DNA of 29,570 bases, taken from IMG/VR virus record IMGVR_UViG_3300037827_000181, positions 1 through 29,570 of that record; one strand, given 5' to 3'. This stretch comes from a virus. Each line of letters starts with the position of its first letter. Within the stretch, counting starts at the first letter, position 1. Below the pieces are notes generated by a model. The model worked only from the letters and a program-made list of their open reading frames with translations, ran no database searches and was not told the origin of the DNA. A program made the translations under genes and the position numbers. Positions 7,710 through 17,100 of the stretch are shown piece after piece.

Positions 7710-9662
7710 ATGGGAGGGCTAGAGGGAGGCTCAAGCGGTGGAGGAGGAAGCGGGCTGACCAAAGCCGAAGTCGAAGCCATCGCGGCCACCGCGAAGGGCG
7801 AAGCCGAAGCGAACGGCACCCCCGCGATCACAGCGACCGGCGTCGTGTATGTGACGCCAGCGGGGAATGATTCCCATAGCGGTAAGGGCTGGTCCACTGC
7901 GAAGCTGACGATCCCTGCGGCGATCAGCGCGCTGCCGTTCGGCGCGGACGGCGTGACGCGCAACGGCATCGTCGAAGTGGGCTACGGGACGTGGGAAGTC
8001 GCAAGCAGCGCCCGCAAGGACAAATGCAAACTAAAAGCCGCGTCGGCGGTCATCGAAGACGCGAGTATCAAAACCTCAGACCTTGGATCGTTCATCGTCA
8101 ACTCGGCGCACATCCAGGAATTCGCTGAAATTATCGAAGTGACCGAAGGCGTCTCATTCAAGGTCAACCACACCACGGCGTTTACCGGCGAAGAAGAACT
8201 GACCATCGCGAAGCCGGCGATCCTGCTGCCGGAGGGTGTCAGCCTTCGTGGCCGGGGCCGTATGAATGGCCTGGAATCCGGGGAATCCAAAAACTACCCT
8301 ACGCTCATCAAGGACACCGGGACCGGGGTCACGATCATCGGTAAGAGCGGGACCGGGGCAGGGAAAGAACTCCCCGAAAACGCCTCTGCGGCACGATCGG
8401 TTCTCGAAGACATGACGGTGCTCGGCAGCTCCAGTAATCTCGTCGGGTACGGCATAGCGAACTGCTGGGGCGTGCGCATCAAAGGCGTGATGTGCCGCGA
8501 ACACGGGCAATGGGGTATGTGGCTCGGAGAAAACGCGGGGGTGTTCGGGGAAATCACGGATGTCGAGTGTCGCAAGAACGGGTTCGCGGGGCAGACCCTG
8601 GAAAGCGGTGGCCTGTATATGGCCTCTCAGCCCAATGTCTTCACCGTATCGAACGTGCGTTGTATCGCTAACTACGGGTACGGCGCCAAGGTCTGCGGGG
8701 TGGTGCTGACGGGGTGCATCCTGTCCGGCACCGAAGCCTCAAGCCACAGCGAAACCGGCGTTGGGCTCTTTACCTCCGGTGCCGAAGGCAACGGGACCGT
8801 CACGTTGAATGGGTGCTGGCTGGAGGGTAGCTCTAAGTCGCATATCAAATGTGGTGCGGAGCAGGTCAACATCACAGGCACAATGTTCCAGGGTCTCCAT
8901 GAAGGCGTCACAACACCATACGCCATCGAATCTGGCTCCGGTGGCCTGTCCCTTGAGGGATGCTATTTCCAGAACCAAGGGGAAGGCTCAATCAAGGAGG
9001 GCTCCTCGGAAGGCCCCGTCTCGTGGAGCAACTGCGCGTGCACCGATGCTCTGTGGATGAGCCGACATACCTACGCCAACATCCCGGGTCCTGGGGCGAC
9101 GACGATCAAAACGTCAGAAGCGACCGGGACCGGGACCGTGACGAAAATCAAAACGACCCCGGAACTCAAAGTAGCCCTCCCCATCGGCACAACATTCCAG
9201 ATCGAAGGCGACACGAACAAACCTAGGATCACGTTTAAGCTCACGAAAGAAGCGAAAGTCAAAGCGAAAGAACTCGAATTTGAAACGCTCGGGGTGAGCA
9301 TCGGCACGACGATAGCTTCGGGTGCGATCGTCCTTGCCAACGGCGCACCTATGACGGGCAGCACGCAGAAGGGCGTCATCACATCTCCTGGTGTCCTGAC
9401 TTCAGTCGCGTTGTCGAGCGGCGTGGCGTGGCAGAACACGACGGGCGGTGACGTGCGGATCGTCCTTCAGATCACCAACGAAATCCTGGGGACCGCCCTC
9501 ATCAAGCGCGGGAGAACGTCCTCCCCGGAAACGTTGGGGACCATCGAAATGGGCGCAGCAGGCAAGGATGTCCGCGAGTTCTACCTGCCCGCTGGCTGGT
9601 ACATCGAAGTCACGCTGACCAAAGCGACGTTTACCAGCCCCGCCGCTATACAGCCCGCCTAG
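7710..9662 (+). CDS. tail spike with right-handed beta-helix fold, possible glycan depolymerase
   Basis: The start at 7710 follows AGGAGAAAGG. The 650 residues begin with a Gly/Ser-rich linker and a short helix (LTKAEVEAIAATAKGEAEA). The opening VYVTPAGNDSHSGKGWSTAK, around residues 47-66, is the classic entry to a pectate-lyase-like beta-helix. Repeating short beta coils (about 70-440) include GVRIKGVMCREHGQWGMWLG and VRCIANYGYGAKVCGVVLTG. Beta-helix spikes bind and sometimes cleave surface polysaccharide. I cannot point to catalytic residues. A module at about 470-535 (GTTFQIEGDTNKPRITFK) repeats the one in the protein encoded at 4801-6036. The C-terminal 100 residues (SGVAWQNTTGGDVRIVLQI, YLPAGWYIEVTLT) look like a beta sandwich. 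Spikes are rarely encoded this far upstream of the tape measure. Confidence 0.7.
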   Translation: MGGLEGGSSGGGGSGLTKAEVEAIAATAKGEAEANGTPAITATGVVYVTPAGNDSHSGKGWSTAKLTIPAAISALPFGADGVTRNGIVEVGYGTWEVASSARKDKCKLKAASAVIEDASIKTSDLGSFIVNSAHIQEFAEIIEVTEGVSFKVNHTTAFTGEEELTIAKPAILLPEGVSLRGRGRMNGLESGESKNYPTLIKDTGTGVTIIGKSGTGAGKELPENASAARSVLEDMTVLGSSSNLVGYGIANCWGVRIKGVMCREHGQWGMWLGENAGVFGEITDVECRKNGFAGQTLESGGLYMASQPNVFTVSNVRCIANYGYGAKVCGVVLTGCILSGTEASSHSETGVGLFTSGAEGNGTVTLNGCWLEGSSKSHIKCGAEQVNITGTMFQGLHEGVTTPYAIESGSGGLSLEGCYFQNQGEGSIKEGSSEGPVSWSNCACTDALWMSRHTYANIPGPGATTIKTSEATGTGTVTKIKTTPELKVALPIGTTFQIEGDTNKPRITFKLTKEAKVKAKELEFETLGVSIGTTIASGAIVLANGAPMTGSTQKGVITSPGVLTSVALSSGVAWQNTTGGDVRIVLQITNEILGTALIKRGRTSSPETLGTIEMGAAGKDVREFYLPAGWYIEVTLTKATFTSPAAIQPA

Positions 9663-9679
9663 GACAAAGGAGTCCCACA

Positions 9680-9985
9680 ATGATTGTCACCGATCTTAGC
9701 CCGAACCCGGCGAAAGCAAGCCAGCAGATCACGACAACCGCGGCAAATCTCGGGGGATTCGCTTTCCGTGAGGTTACGGGCAAAGCCTCAGCGGTGGTAA
9801 TCATCCGGGATGGCACGTCGAGCGCCGGGAAAGAGATAGAGCCAATCTCGCTGAACCCGAGCGAATCGACACGGGAACTTTACTGGTTCGGTAGCGAAGG
9901 CCCGCGTGGTATCCCGATCACAACCGGCGGGATCTACCTGGAAGTGGTATCTGGCGAAATCGAAGGCATGGTGATCTGGGAGTAA
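9680..9985 (+). CDS. small beta-rich virion protein, likely spike or fibre accessory
   Basis: 101 residues, with AAAGGAG before ATG 9680. It is predicted all-beta: GGFAFREVTGKASAVVIIRD, EIEPISLNPSESTRELYW, GGIYLEVVSGEIEGMVIW. The arrangement resembles the C-terminal beta sandwich of the spike encoded immediately upstream (DVRIVLQI, TIEMGAAGKDVREFYLPAGW, YIEVTL). It could be a free-standing copy of that domain. It may cap or decorate the spike. I recognise no named family. Confidence 0.5.
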   Translation: MIVTDLSPNPAKASQQITTTAANLGGFAFREVTGKASAVVIIRDGTSSAGKEIEPISLNPSESTRELYWFGSEGPRGIPITTGGIYLEVVSGEIEGMVIWE

Positions 9986-10010
9986 ACCCCTGGGTCGGAA
10001 AGGTCACGGC

Positions 10011-11315
10011 ATGGAACTCCCCCTTCAGCGCCTTGAGCAGATCGGCATGGAACCCGCCGAGGTGACAGTGCTTCAGCGGCTCTACTCGCTTGGTAGCGAG
10101 GTAGAGAAAGTCTCGATGCGCCAGTTCTTCGCCACGAAGGTCGAACAGGATCTCGCGGAATGGCTGGAAGGGCAGCGCGCCGTCAACCACTTTTCGATAC
10201 CGCCAACTGCGGGGCCGGTCACTGAAGACGAGCAGGCGATGCTCGACATGTTCGTGTATGCGTGGATACCGCTCTCGCAGAAGGGGGCACCGGAAGGGGT
10301 GGCGACTTTGAGCTCAGGCGGCAAGATCCTCGAATCGGAGCTGCCGGAATCGGTGGTAAGCAGCAGTGCCGAAGAAGACGCGAGCGAAGTCGAAGGGAAC
10401 CTCGAACCGGCGATACCGACTGGCAGGCGACTTGCGGGGTTCCTCTACACGATCAAGGGAGCGACGGTCTTGAAACCGCCCACGGGTGCGGCTGCGGGCT
10501 ATAACGAAGTGAGCGTCCTGATCGTCGAGAACGCGGCGGGGAAACACACGTTCTCTACATCGGGCATTAACTGGATCGGTGCTGAACCCGTCTGGAATAC
10601 CGCTGCGACAGCGGTCAACATCGTGAGGCTATTTACGATCAACGGCGGCACGACATGGTATGGCGAAGGAGTATCAACGGGACCGACTGGGGCTACGGGG
10701 GCTACCGGACCAGAAGCGGTCGGGACGAACAGGCTCCTCCTGCCTACCGATGTTGTTACCTACAAAACGCCCGAAGAAGAAGCCCACGAAGCCCGTGCTG
10801 CTCTCGCCGAGAGTATTTCTAGGATACGAGCCAACAGCAGTCTCCTTCTCACGAGCGGCACACCGCTCGTCGTCGCTATCGAAATCCCCGCGAAAACGAT
10901 CTGCACCGGCCTTGGGTTCATGGTCGAAACGACCGAGGGGACGGCGGCGGACCGCACGCACCTATGGGTCGCGCTGCTGAACGCGAGCTTTGAACCGCTC
11001 CGAAAGTCTGCCGACTACACGTCCAGCACGCACACGCCGCTGGCGAGCAACGCCTTTATACATGCTCTCAAGTTCACGGAACCCTATGAAACGGGCAGCA
11101 AACCTGAATTGCTTTACGGGGTGCTCTGCGAGGTGATGTCCTCGACCAATCCCATCACAATCAAGACGGCGAATACCACTTCCTCATCGATGGCCGAACA
11201 GCCCCCGCGTACCTGTTTCCTTGGCGAAACGGGGCGTACTACTCCCGCGTCTCTCGCATCGCCGATGGTGCCTTCGGCGACCACGGCGCAGATGGCCTAC
11301 ATGGCGATCGTCTAA
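10011..11315 (+). CDS. tail fibre protein with docking module and short collagen-like stretch
   Basis: 434 residues, starting after GGAAAGG. Residues 1-62 are the helical module shared with the 86-residue protein at 6947-7207 (EQDLAEWLEGQRAVNHF). Residues 80-108 (WIPLSQKGAPEGVATLSSGG) resemble the collagen-like or fibre 'QKG...GVATLxxxGK' linker common in phage fibres. Residues about 130-220 form a beta domain (GVSTGPTGATGATGP ends it; GPT/GAT triplets are collagen-like). Residues about 225-434 are a beta-rich tip (LLLTSGTPLVVAIEIPAKTI, HLWVALLNASFEPL, LLYGVLCEVM). The tip likely contacts the cell surface. Its stop overlaps the next start (TAATG), so it is coupled to the following gene. Confidence 0.6.
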   Translation: MELPLQRLEQIGMEPAEVTVLQRLYSLGSEVEKVSMRQFFATKVEQDLAEWLEGQRAVNHFSIPPTAGPVTEDEQAMLDMFVYAWIPLSQKGAPEGVATLSSGGKILESELPESVVSSSAEEDASEVEGNLEPAIPTGRRLAGFLYTIKGATVLKPPTGAAAGYNEVSVLIVENAAGKHTFSTSGINWIGAEPVWNTAATAVNIVRLFTINGGTTWYGEGVSTGPTGATGATGPEAVGTNRLLLPTDVVTYKTPEEEAHEARAALAESISRIRANSSLLLTSGTPLVVAIEIPAKTICTGLGFMVETTEGTAADRTHLWVALLNASFEPLRKSADYTSSTHTPLASNAFIHALKFTEPYETGSKPELLYGVLCEVMSSTNPITIKTANTTSSSMAEQPPRTCFLGETGRTTPASLASPMVPSATTAQMAYMAIV

Positions 11316-12478
11316 TGCGTGGCTCAGGCGCAACGGCCGTTCGGGGACCGCTCGGCATCTACTCCTCTGCGGGAATCTTTACGCGCAACATCTCGGCACT
11401 GCCCGCAGCCTCCAATCAGGTCCCCGCAAAAAAGGTAGCTAACCAGCTCGCTTACGGCAGCCAAACATACGCCCACTGGTATGGGTACACGGGACCCGGT
11501 TATGGTCCCGGTAGCGGGGAATCGGGTGTCCAGCCGCCCTCGACGTTCGCCCCCTCTCTCTATGTGGTTCCCGCCGCCCAGCCGACGCAGAAAGTGACGC
11601 TCCTCGAACACGTCGGTGAAGACGAAACGCTCCGGGAAGCGTGGGAACACGTACCGATGCCGACACTCTCGCAGGTACCGTCGGGGAGCCTATGGACGCC
11701 TGAAGGGACCGACAAATGGGTCGCCGTGTGGCAGCCCTCGACAGGCCGCTACGACGAGTTTTGGAACACGGGCGGCACCGAAGGGGCCTGGACCGCGAAG
11801 TATGGCGGAACGATATTCGGGGTCAGCAACTGGGATGGCATCTTCACCAACGGCTGGGGGGTCCGCGCCACGGGCCTCGCCCTGCTGGGTGGCATGATCT
11901 CGATACAGGACATCATCGAAGTGCTGCTGGGCGGCCAGATTCAGCACGCGCTCGCCGTAGGGCTCCCCGTGACGGAAGCCCCGGGAGAAGAAGGCCCGAT
12001 CGCTCCCGCTACGCGCCACGATGCGCAGGCAAACAACTCGTCGACGATCCCTAAAGGCTTCCCCGAAGAAGGCAAACCCAACCCAGCCGCAGGCACAGTC
12101 GATGGTGTTGCCGAGTCCAACTGGTTCCGGCTCCCACCCAGCGCCCAGCCAAGCGAATACGGGATCTCGGCCACCGTTGAACCACTCGCGACAGCGATTT
12201 TCATTGCGATGCGCGAATACGGCTTCTTTATAGCGGACAGCGGGAGTTCGGCCCCTCACATGAACGTGGAGTCGATGCAGTCCGCGGGGAGCCCGTACTC
12301 CTACGCCAAGATCAACCCGTTTCGTACAGGTACACCAGCCGAATGGAACCCCGGGAAATACAAATGGGCAGCCAGCCTAGTTGATCCGTCGTTGCCGCTC
12401 CTGAAAGAGGAACCGAAGAACCTCCTCAAAAAGATGCCGTGGCAGCTCATCGAACGCATTGAACCGAGGTCATCGTGA
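11315..12478 (+). CDS. WG-rich beta protein, candidate receptor-binding or surface-glycan protein
   Basis: 387 residues; ATG 11315 overlaps the upstream stop. The sequence is rich in Trp, Tyr and Gly: HWYGYTGPGYGPGSGESG near 50-70, ATLSQVPSG-like turns, then DKWVAVWQPSTGRYDEFWNTGG near 130-152, WDGIFTNGWGVRATGLALLGGMI near 170-195, IQHALAVGLPV near 208-218, a PATRHD motif near 230, and AIFIAMREYGFFIADSG near 290-310. This pattern occurs, as I recall, in large actinobacterial secreted or phage proteins of unassigned function that may have a concanavalin-like fold. No signal peptide is present, so export would be through the virion. A glycan-binding role is inferred from context (spike, fibre, then this gene). 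Confidence 0.5.
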   Translation: MRGSGATAVRGPLGIYSSAGIFTRNISALPAASNQVPAKKVANQLAYGSQTYAHWYGYTGPGYGPGSGESGVQPPSTFAPSLYVVPAAQPTQKVTLLEHVGEDETLREAWEHVPMPTLSQVPSGSLWTPEGTDKWVAVWQPSTGRYDEFWNTGGTEGAWTAKYGGTIFGVSNWDGIFTNGWGVRATGLALLGGMISIQDIIEVLLGGQIQHALAVGLPVTEAPGEEGPIAPATRHDAQANNSSTIPKGFPEEGKPNPAAGTVDGVAESNWFRLPPSAQPSEYGISATVEPLATAIFIAMREYGFFIADSGSSAPHMNVESMQSAGSPYSYAKINPFRTGTPAEWNPGKYKWAASLVDPSLPLLKEEPKNLLKKMPWQLIERIEPRSS

Positions 12479-12524
12479 CTGCCGCTATGCGTGATTTTCG
12501 GCTTTCGTAGCTACCGCCTGGGCC

Positions 12525-12935
12525 GTGGTAGATCCCGCGACGGACTGGAGGGTGCCCGACGGGTGCCGCTTGTCGCAGGCGGAGTGGGAAGTGATGCAGC
12601 AGCTCGTGAAGGGCCGCACGTACGGGGAGATCGCCGGGCTGCATGGCGTGTCGGTGTCCACGATCCGTACGCAGGCGATGGCGGCGTACCGGAAGCTCGG
12701 CGTACACAAAGGCGCGCAAGCTGTGCTGAGGATGCAGGAACTTGGGTGGATGGTCAAACCCAAGCCGCCACCCGAGGCGCTTGTTGCGTATCGGGAGACC
12801 GCGGACGAGCGCAAGGAGCTCGTCGGCTACCTGGAGCGCGCGGCGTGGCTCGCTGACAGGCTCTCGGAGCCCGCGTGGGTTCGCGTGCTGGAAGCGCTGG
12901 TGCAGCGGGCGAGGGAGGGAGCCGGACATGGGTGA
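12525..12935 (+). CDS. LuxR/GerE-type helix-turn-helix protein inside the tail operon
   Basis: 136 residues from GTG 12525. Residues 15-75 show a LuxR-type HTH: LSQAEWEVMQQLVKGRTYGEIAGLHGVSVSTIRTQAMAAYRKLGVH split across helices, with the recognition-helix signature VSVSTIRTQ and the YRKLGV end. Residues 85-136 are helical (ELVGYLERAAWLADRL). No receiver domain is present, so this is a stand-alone DNA-binding protein or a repurposed structural HTH. It overlaps the next start by eight bases. A regulator of late genes is possible. The ribosome binding site is poor, so expression may depend on the upstream genes. A short 11-codon frame (12475-12510) lies just upstream and may couple it. Confidence 0.65.
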   Translation: MVDPATDWRVPDGCRLSQAEWEVMQQLVKGRTYGEIAGLHGVSVSTIRTQAMAAYRKLGVHKGAQAVLRMQELGWMVKPKPPPEALVAYRETADERKELVGYLERAAWLADRLSEPAWVRVLEALVQRAREGAGHG

Positions 12936-13344
12936 TGTACGCATAGTTTGGGACGGGGCACGGCTTGCCGAGCTGCTGCGATCCCCCACTGGCCCCGTCA
13001 GCCGCCATGTGATTGAGCGCGGAGAGATCGTCCGGCAGGCCGCCAAAGCGAAAGCGAACCGCGACACAGGTTGCTTGCAGGACTCGATCGTAAAGCGCAT
13101 TGAGGAGGGGCCGGAGGGCATCAAGGTCAGGATCGTGGCAGACACGACTCCGTGCTCGCCGAGCCGCACCTCATATGCCCTGTTCGTACATGAGGGCACA
13201 GAGCCACATGAAATCGTCGCTAAGAACGCGCAAGCCCTGAGCTTTGACTGGCACGGGCAGCGAGTGTTCTTCGCGAGTGTCAAACATCCCGGCTACAAGG
13301 GGAACCCTTTCCTGCGCGACGCGCTGCCGTTGGCCGTCGCCTAA
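12928..13344 (+). CDS. HK97 gp10-like tail completion / neck protein
   Basis: 138 residues; ATG 12928 follows GGGAGGGAG and overlaps the upstream gene. Features of the gp10-like family are KAKANRDTGCLQDSI (residues 47-60), a beta strand pair around GIKVRIVADT, the YALFVHEGTEPHEI stretch (89-102) and the closing HPGYKGNPFLRDAL (120-134). The family completes the tail top or neck and is usually encoded before the tail chaperones, as here. A 95-base gap with a strong hairpin separates it from the chaperone gene. Confidence 0.7.
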   Translation: MGDVRIVWDGARLAELLRSPTGPVSRHVIERGEIVRQAAKAKANRDTGCLQDSIVKRIEEGPEGIKVRIVADTTPCSPSRTSYALFVHEGTEPHEIVAKNAQALSFDWHGQRVFFASVKHPGYKGNPFLRDALPLAVA

Positions 13345-13389
13345 AAACTGGTCGCCGCCTTCGTGGTGGTATCAGACCCGCGGCTCCCT

Positions 13390-13423
13390 GGGAAGGGCGG
13401 CCGCGGAGTCTTCAGCCCTTCCC
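13390..13423 (+). terminator. strong hairpin before the tail chaperone genes
   Basis: GGGAAGGGC (13390-13398) pairs perfectly with GCCCTTCCC (13415-13423) across a 16-base loop. No T-run follows, so a classical intrinsic terminator is doubtful. It stops five bases before the AAAGGAG ribosome binding site of the chaperone gene. It may instead tune transcript ends or translation of the chaperone. Confidence 0.4.
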
Positions 13424-13439
13424 AACCAAAGGAGCACCA

Positions 13440-13910
13440 ATGCCCAAGCTAGACCCCGTGGGGTTCGTAGAGAACCCCGATCAGGTAGACATCGACCCGA
13501 TCACGATCCCGATCTGCGGCCTACACTTCGAGACCCGCGAGAACGTCTGCGAGGAGTTCAATTTCACCCCCGTCGCCTCGTGGGGCAACACGCTCGCGAT
13601 GATCGAGGCCGTCGAGTCCGGCGAGGACAAGATGGCGTACAGCTTCGTGAAATGGCTCCGCAACGCACTGGTCGGCGAGAGCGAATACGAGCGGTTCGCG
13701 GCGTTCCTCTCAAGGCCGGATGTGCTGATCGAGTCGTCCACGTTGCAGGGTGCGATCACCGCACTCCGGGAGGCGTGGGCGGCGCGCCCTACGCTGCCGT
13801 CTTCCGGCTCTGCTGGTACTGGCGGCTCAACGAAGCGGACCTCAACGGCCGCCTCACGCGCCAGGGCATCACGATCGAGGAAGAGCCCGTCTGCACGGCG
13901 CTCGACCTGA
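13440..13910 (+). CDS. tail assembly chaperone G
   Basis: 156-residue product read straight through; AAAGGAG precedes ATG 13440. Tail chaperones coat the tape measure while the tail tube polymerises. The conserved part is residues 1-117 (ITIPICGLHFETRENVCEEF, MAYSFVKWLRNALVGESEYERF, ALREAWAARPT). The last 40 residues are low-complexity Ser/Arg/Thr, typical of readthrough of the G frame past the shift point. The downstream T frame overlaps in the -1 frame, the usual arrangement for G and GT made by programmed frameshifting. It lies immediately upstream of the tape measure. Confidence 0.78.
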   Translation: MPKLDPVGFVENPDQVDIDPITIPICGLHFETRENVCEEFNFTPVASWGNTLAMIEAVESGEDKMAYSFVKWLRNALVGESEYERFAAFLSRPDVLIESSTLQGAITALREAWAARPTLPSSGSAGTGGSTKRTSTAASRARASRSRKSPSARRST

Positions 13911-14119
13911 TCTACAGCCTGTGGATGGATGATCTCGTGCCGCTAGGGGAACCTCGCATCGCGGTCCGCCAGGAGCTTGACGAGCGGCTCGCCGCGCCGC
14001 TACCGACGACGAAGCCGTCCGAAGCCCAGGAGTGGGGCATGGCCCCTGAGCAGGTCGCGGAGGCCGAGCGATCGGAGGCCCTGTTGAGCCAGTGGGGTGG
14101 CCTGGAGGTGAGCGCCTGA
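13790..14119 (+). CDS. T-frame of tail assembly chaperone, made as G-T by -1 frameshift
   Basis: This frame has no start codon with a usable ribosome binding site; GTG 13775 has GGGAGG only one base upstream, which is too close. The frame becomes protein-like at YAAVFRLCWYWRLNEADLNG and continues through GITIEEEPVCTALDLIYSLW to the stop at 14117-14119. The most economical shift is a one-base slip at the Pro codon CCT (13788-13790) to CCC, giving ...EAWAARP then YAAVFRL. A canonical X-XXY-YYZ heptamer is not present here, so the exact slip site is a guess. The stop overlaps the tape measure start (TGATG). Confidence 0.62.
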   Translation, partial: YAAVFRLCWYWRLNEADLNGRLTRQGITIEEEPVCTALDLIYSLWMDDLVPLGEPRIAVRQELDERLAAPLPTTKPSEAQEWGMAPEQVAEAERSEALLSQWGGLEVSA

Positions 14120-17100
14120 TGGTGGTCGGCGAGGCAAGCATCCTCATCACACCCGACATGCTCGGGTTCGACGCCGCCCTAGAGGCAGAGTCGCAAGGCG
14201 CGTTTGGGAGCTTCAAGAAAGACGCCGAGACCGCCGGGGAGGACGCCGGCGCCGGGCTCCGCACTGGGGTGCGCGACGAGGCCGGGAGGCTCGAGGGCGA
14301 CCTCGGAGAAGCCGGCCTCGCGTCCGGGGTCGCGCTGCGGGACGGCATGAAGGACGGCACCGCGGGCCTAGCGGACGATCTCGGGGACGCAGGGGCCCTG
14401 GGGGGCGCCAACCTCCGCAAGGGCGTCAAAGACCACGCCGACGGGCTGGAGGACGATCTCGGGAAGGCCGGGGAGGACTCCGGCAGCGCGTACAGTCGCG
14501 CGCTGGACGCCGAACTGGAGGCCCGGCTCGGCGAGCTCGACGGGGAGGGCGAGAAGGCCGGCGGCCGGCTGTCGAAGGGGATCGGCAAAGGGCTCGAAAA
14601 ACTCGGTGATGTAGTCGCCAATACCGGCCTCCCGATCGGTGGCTTGGGCTCCAAGCTCGACGAGGCCGGGAAGTCAATGCAGGACGCCGAGGGGCACTCC
14701 TCCAGCCTCAACGAGAGCCTCGACCACCTCGGCGGCTACGCATTGCTCGGGGTCGCCGGAGCTGCTGCCGTGGTGGGCGCTGTCGGCGTCCACCTAGCCG
14801 AGGGGATGCAGACCGCGGACACCTCGATCGCCAACGCGGAGGGTACCTCGGCGAGCTTCGCCAAGCACGTCGGCGACGACATGCTCTCCACCGCCGGGAA
14901 GAGCGAGTTCACCGGCGAGGCGATGACCAAGGCGTTCGCTGAAGTCGCCGGGCAGATGCAGGCCACCGAGCACCACACCCTGTCCGCCGGCGAATCCCTG
15001 CATTTCATGACTGCCGCCGGGCACCTCACCGAGGCGACACAGGGCGAACTCGGCGCAACGACCAGCGCACTCGCCGGGGTCATGCAGGCGTTCTCGCTGA
15101 AGACCAACGAAGCCGGCCATGCGGCCGATGTCCTCTACTCGGCGTCAGTGAAGACGCACACCCCGATCGAAGCCCTTGCTACCCAGCTTGAGAAAGTCCG
15201 CTCCAAGCTCGGCGATACCTCTGGCTCGATAGGCCAGCTCTCGGGGCTGCTGGTGGACATGACCGAGCACGGGATCACGGGCCGCTCTGCGATGACCGGC
15301 CTCAACACCGGGCTCAACACGCTGCTGAAGACGAGCGACGGGGTAGCGACCGCCGTAAGCCAGCAGAACACGGCCTATGACTCGATGAGCCCGAGCTTGA
15401 AAGCGCTCGCCAAGTCCTACCAAGATGGCGCGCTCACGAGTGAACAGTTCAAGAAGGAGACTGAGAGCCTGCCACCCGAGCAGGCCGCACTCGCCGAAAC
15501 GTTCGCCAAGGCTTCCACTGCCGTCCAGGCTGCCCAGCTCAAGTACAAGGAAATGGGGTTGACGGTCTTCGACGCGCAGGGCAAGTTCGTCGGCATGGGA
15601 AGCATCATCGACCAGCTTCACCCCCGGTTCGAAAAGATGACCCAGCAGCAGCAGCTTGCTACTGCGGCGACATTGTTCGGTGCCGGCGCGGCGAAGCAGA
15701 TGACGGCAGTCATCACGGCACAGCCGGGCGCGTATGCCAAGGTAACGGCAGAAGTCGAAAAGAAGGGGACAGCAGAAAAGGCCGCCGCGGCACAGTCCAA
15801 AACCTTGCATGGCGAGGAGGAAACTCTCAAGAGCACGTTTATAGACGTGGCGACAACGATTGGCGAGAAGCTAATCCCCATTGTCGCCAGCATGGTCAAA
15901 GAGTTTGTCACCGCATCTATGTTCGTATTGGAACACAAAGCGGTGCTGATCGCGCTCGCCGCCGTTGTAACGGGCGTGCTCGGTACGGCTATCGCCGTAT
16001 TCACCATCAACAAGATGGCTGCGTTCGGTCAGTCTTTCATCAAAGCCGGGCAGACCATCGGCTTGTTCTCCAAGGAGGCCGTCGCGGATGTAGGCGAGGT
16101 CGAGGGCGCCCTGGTCGCCCAGGACGAGGCGGCCGCAACCGCGGCGGGGGATATGCGGGTGGCTTCCGGTCAGATGGTGCTCGACTTCGAGAGCGTCGGC
16201 ACGGCCGCTGGGGAGACCGCCGGAGAGGTTGAGGCTGGCGCCACCGGAATGGAGGGCTCTTTCGAGGGCGCGGCGGCCGCTGCCGAGACGGCGAGTGGGG
16301 GAATCATCGCGTCGCTCGCTGCGATCCTCCCCGAGATAGCCGTGGTCGCCGCCGCCATCCTCGCGTTGAAAGTCGGGTGGGAAGCGTTCGAGGGGGAAAC
16401 CCTCAGCGAATCCAAGGCGATGGACGAAAAGGCTCACAACTACAAGGGGCCACAGAAGGGGCATGGTTACTCTGAATCCCAAGCCGCCTACCTCGAAAAA
16501 GAGGGACTGTCGAAGAACGCTGCGGCGGGTGTTGTCGCTGGCTTCGGGGCGGAAGGTGGCACGCCCACCGCCGAAGACCCCAAAGAAGGCGCGTATGGGC
16601 TGGGGCAGTGGACCGCGGAACGCAAGGCGGCGCTGGCTGCCTTCGCGAAGTCCAAAGGCGAAGAAATCTCTTCCGAAAAGGCGCAGCTAGAATTTACCGC
16701 GAAGGAGATCAAGGAACGGGGGGAACTCGGGAAACTAAACTCGGCTGGGTCCCCGAAAGAAGCGGCCGATCTGTTCATCAAAAACTTTGAGCGGCCCCAG
16801 AATGACGCCGAAGTGGAAGGTCGCGTGAAAGCATCGGGCTCCTCGCTCGGCGGTTCAAAGCACGCGGCGGCGACAAGCCACAACACGGCTGCCCTCGAAA
16901 GACTGACTCACGTAATTTCCACACCCAGCTCGCCTACCGCTGGCGTGGGACACCCATCTGCCGGTAAAACCCTGAGCCCCGAAAAGGAACAGGAAAAGGC
17001 TACCAAAGCCCAGGAAAAGGCAGCGCACGAACACGAAAAAGAGGTAGCGAAGCAGGCCAAAGAAGAAGAAAAGGCGAAGAAGGCCGCGCTTGCCGCTGAG

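Noticed and set aside
10677-10716. Collagen-like repeat in the fibre
   Set aside because: Only about four G-x-T/A triplets, too short to call a separate collagen domain; noted in the gene entry only.
13775-13777. GTG as an independent start for the T chaperone frame
   Set aside because: The GGGAGG site is only one base upstream, too close for initiation.
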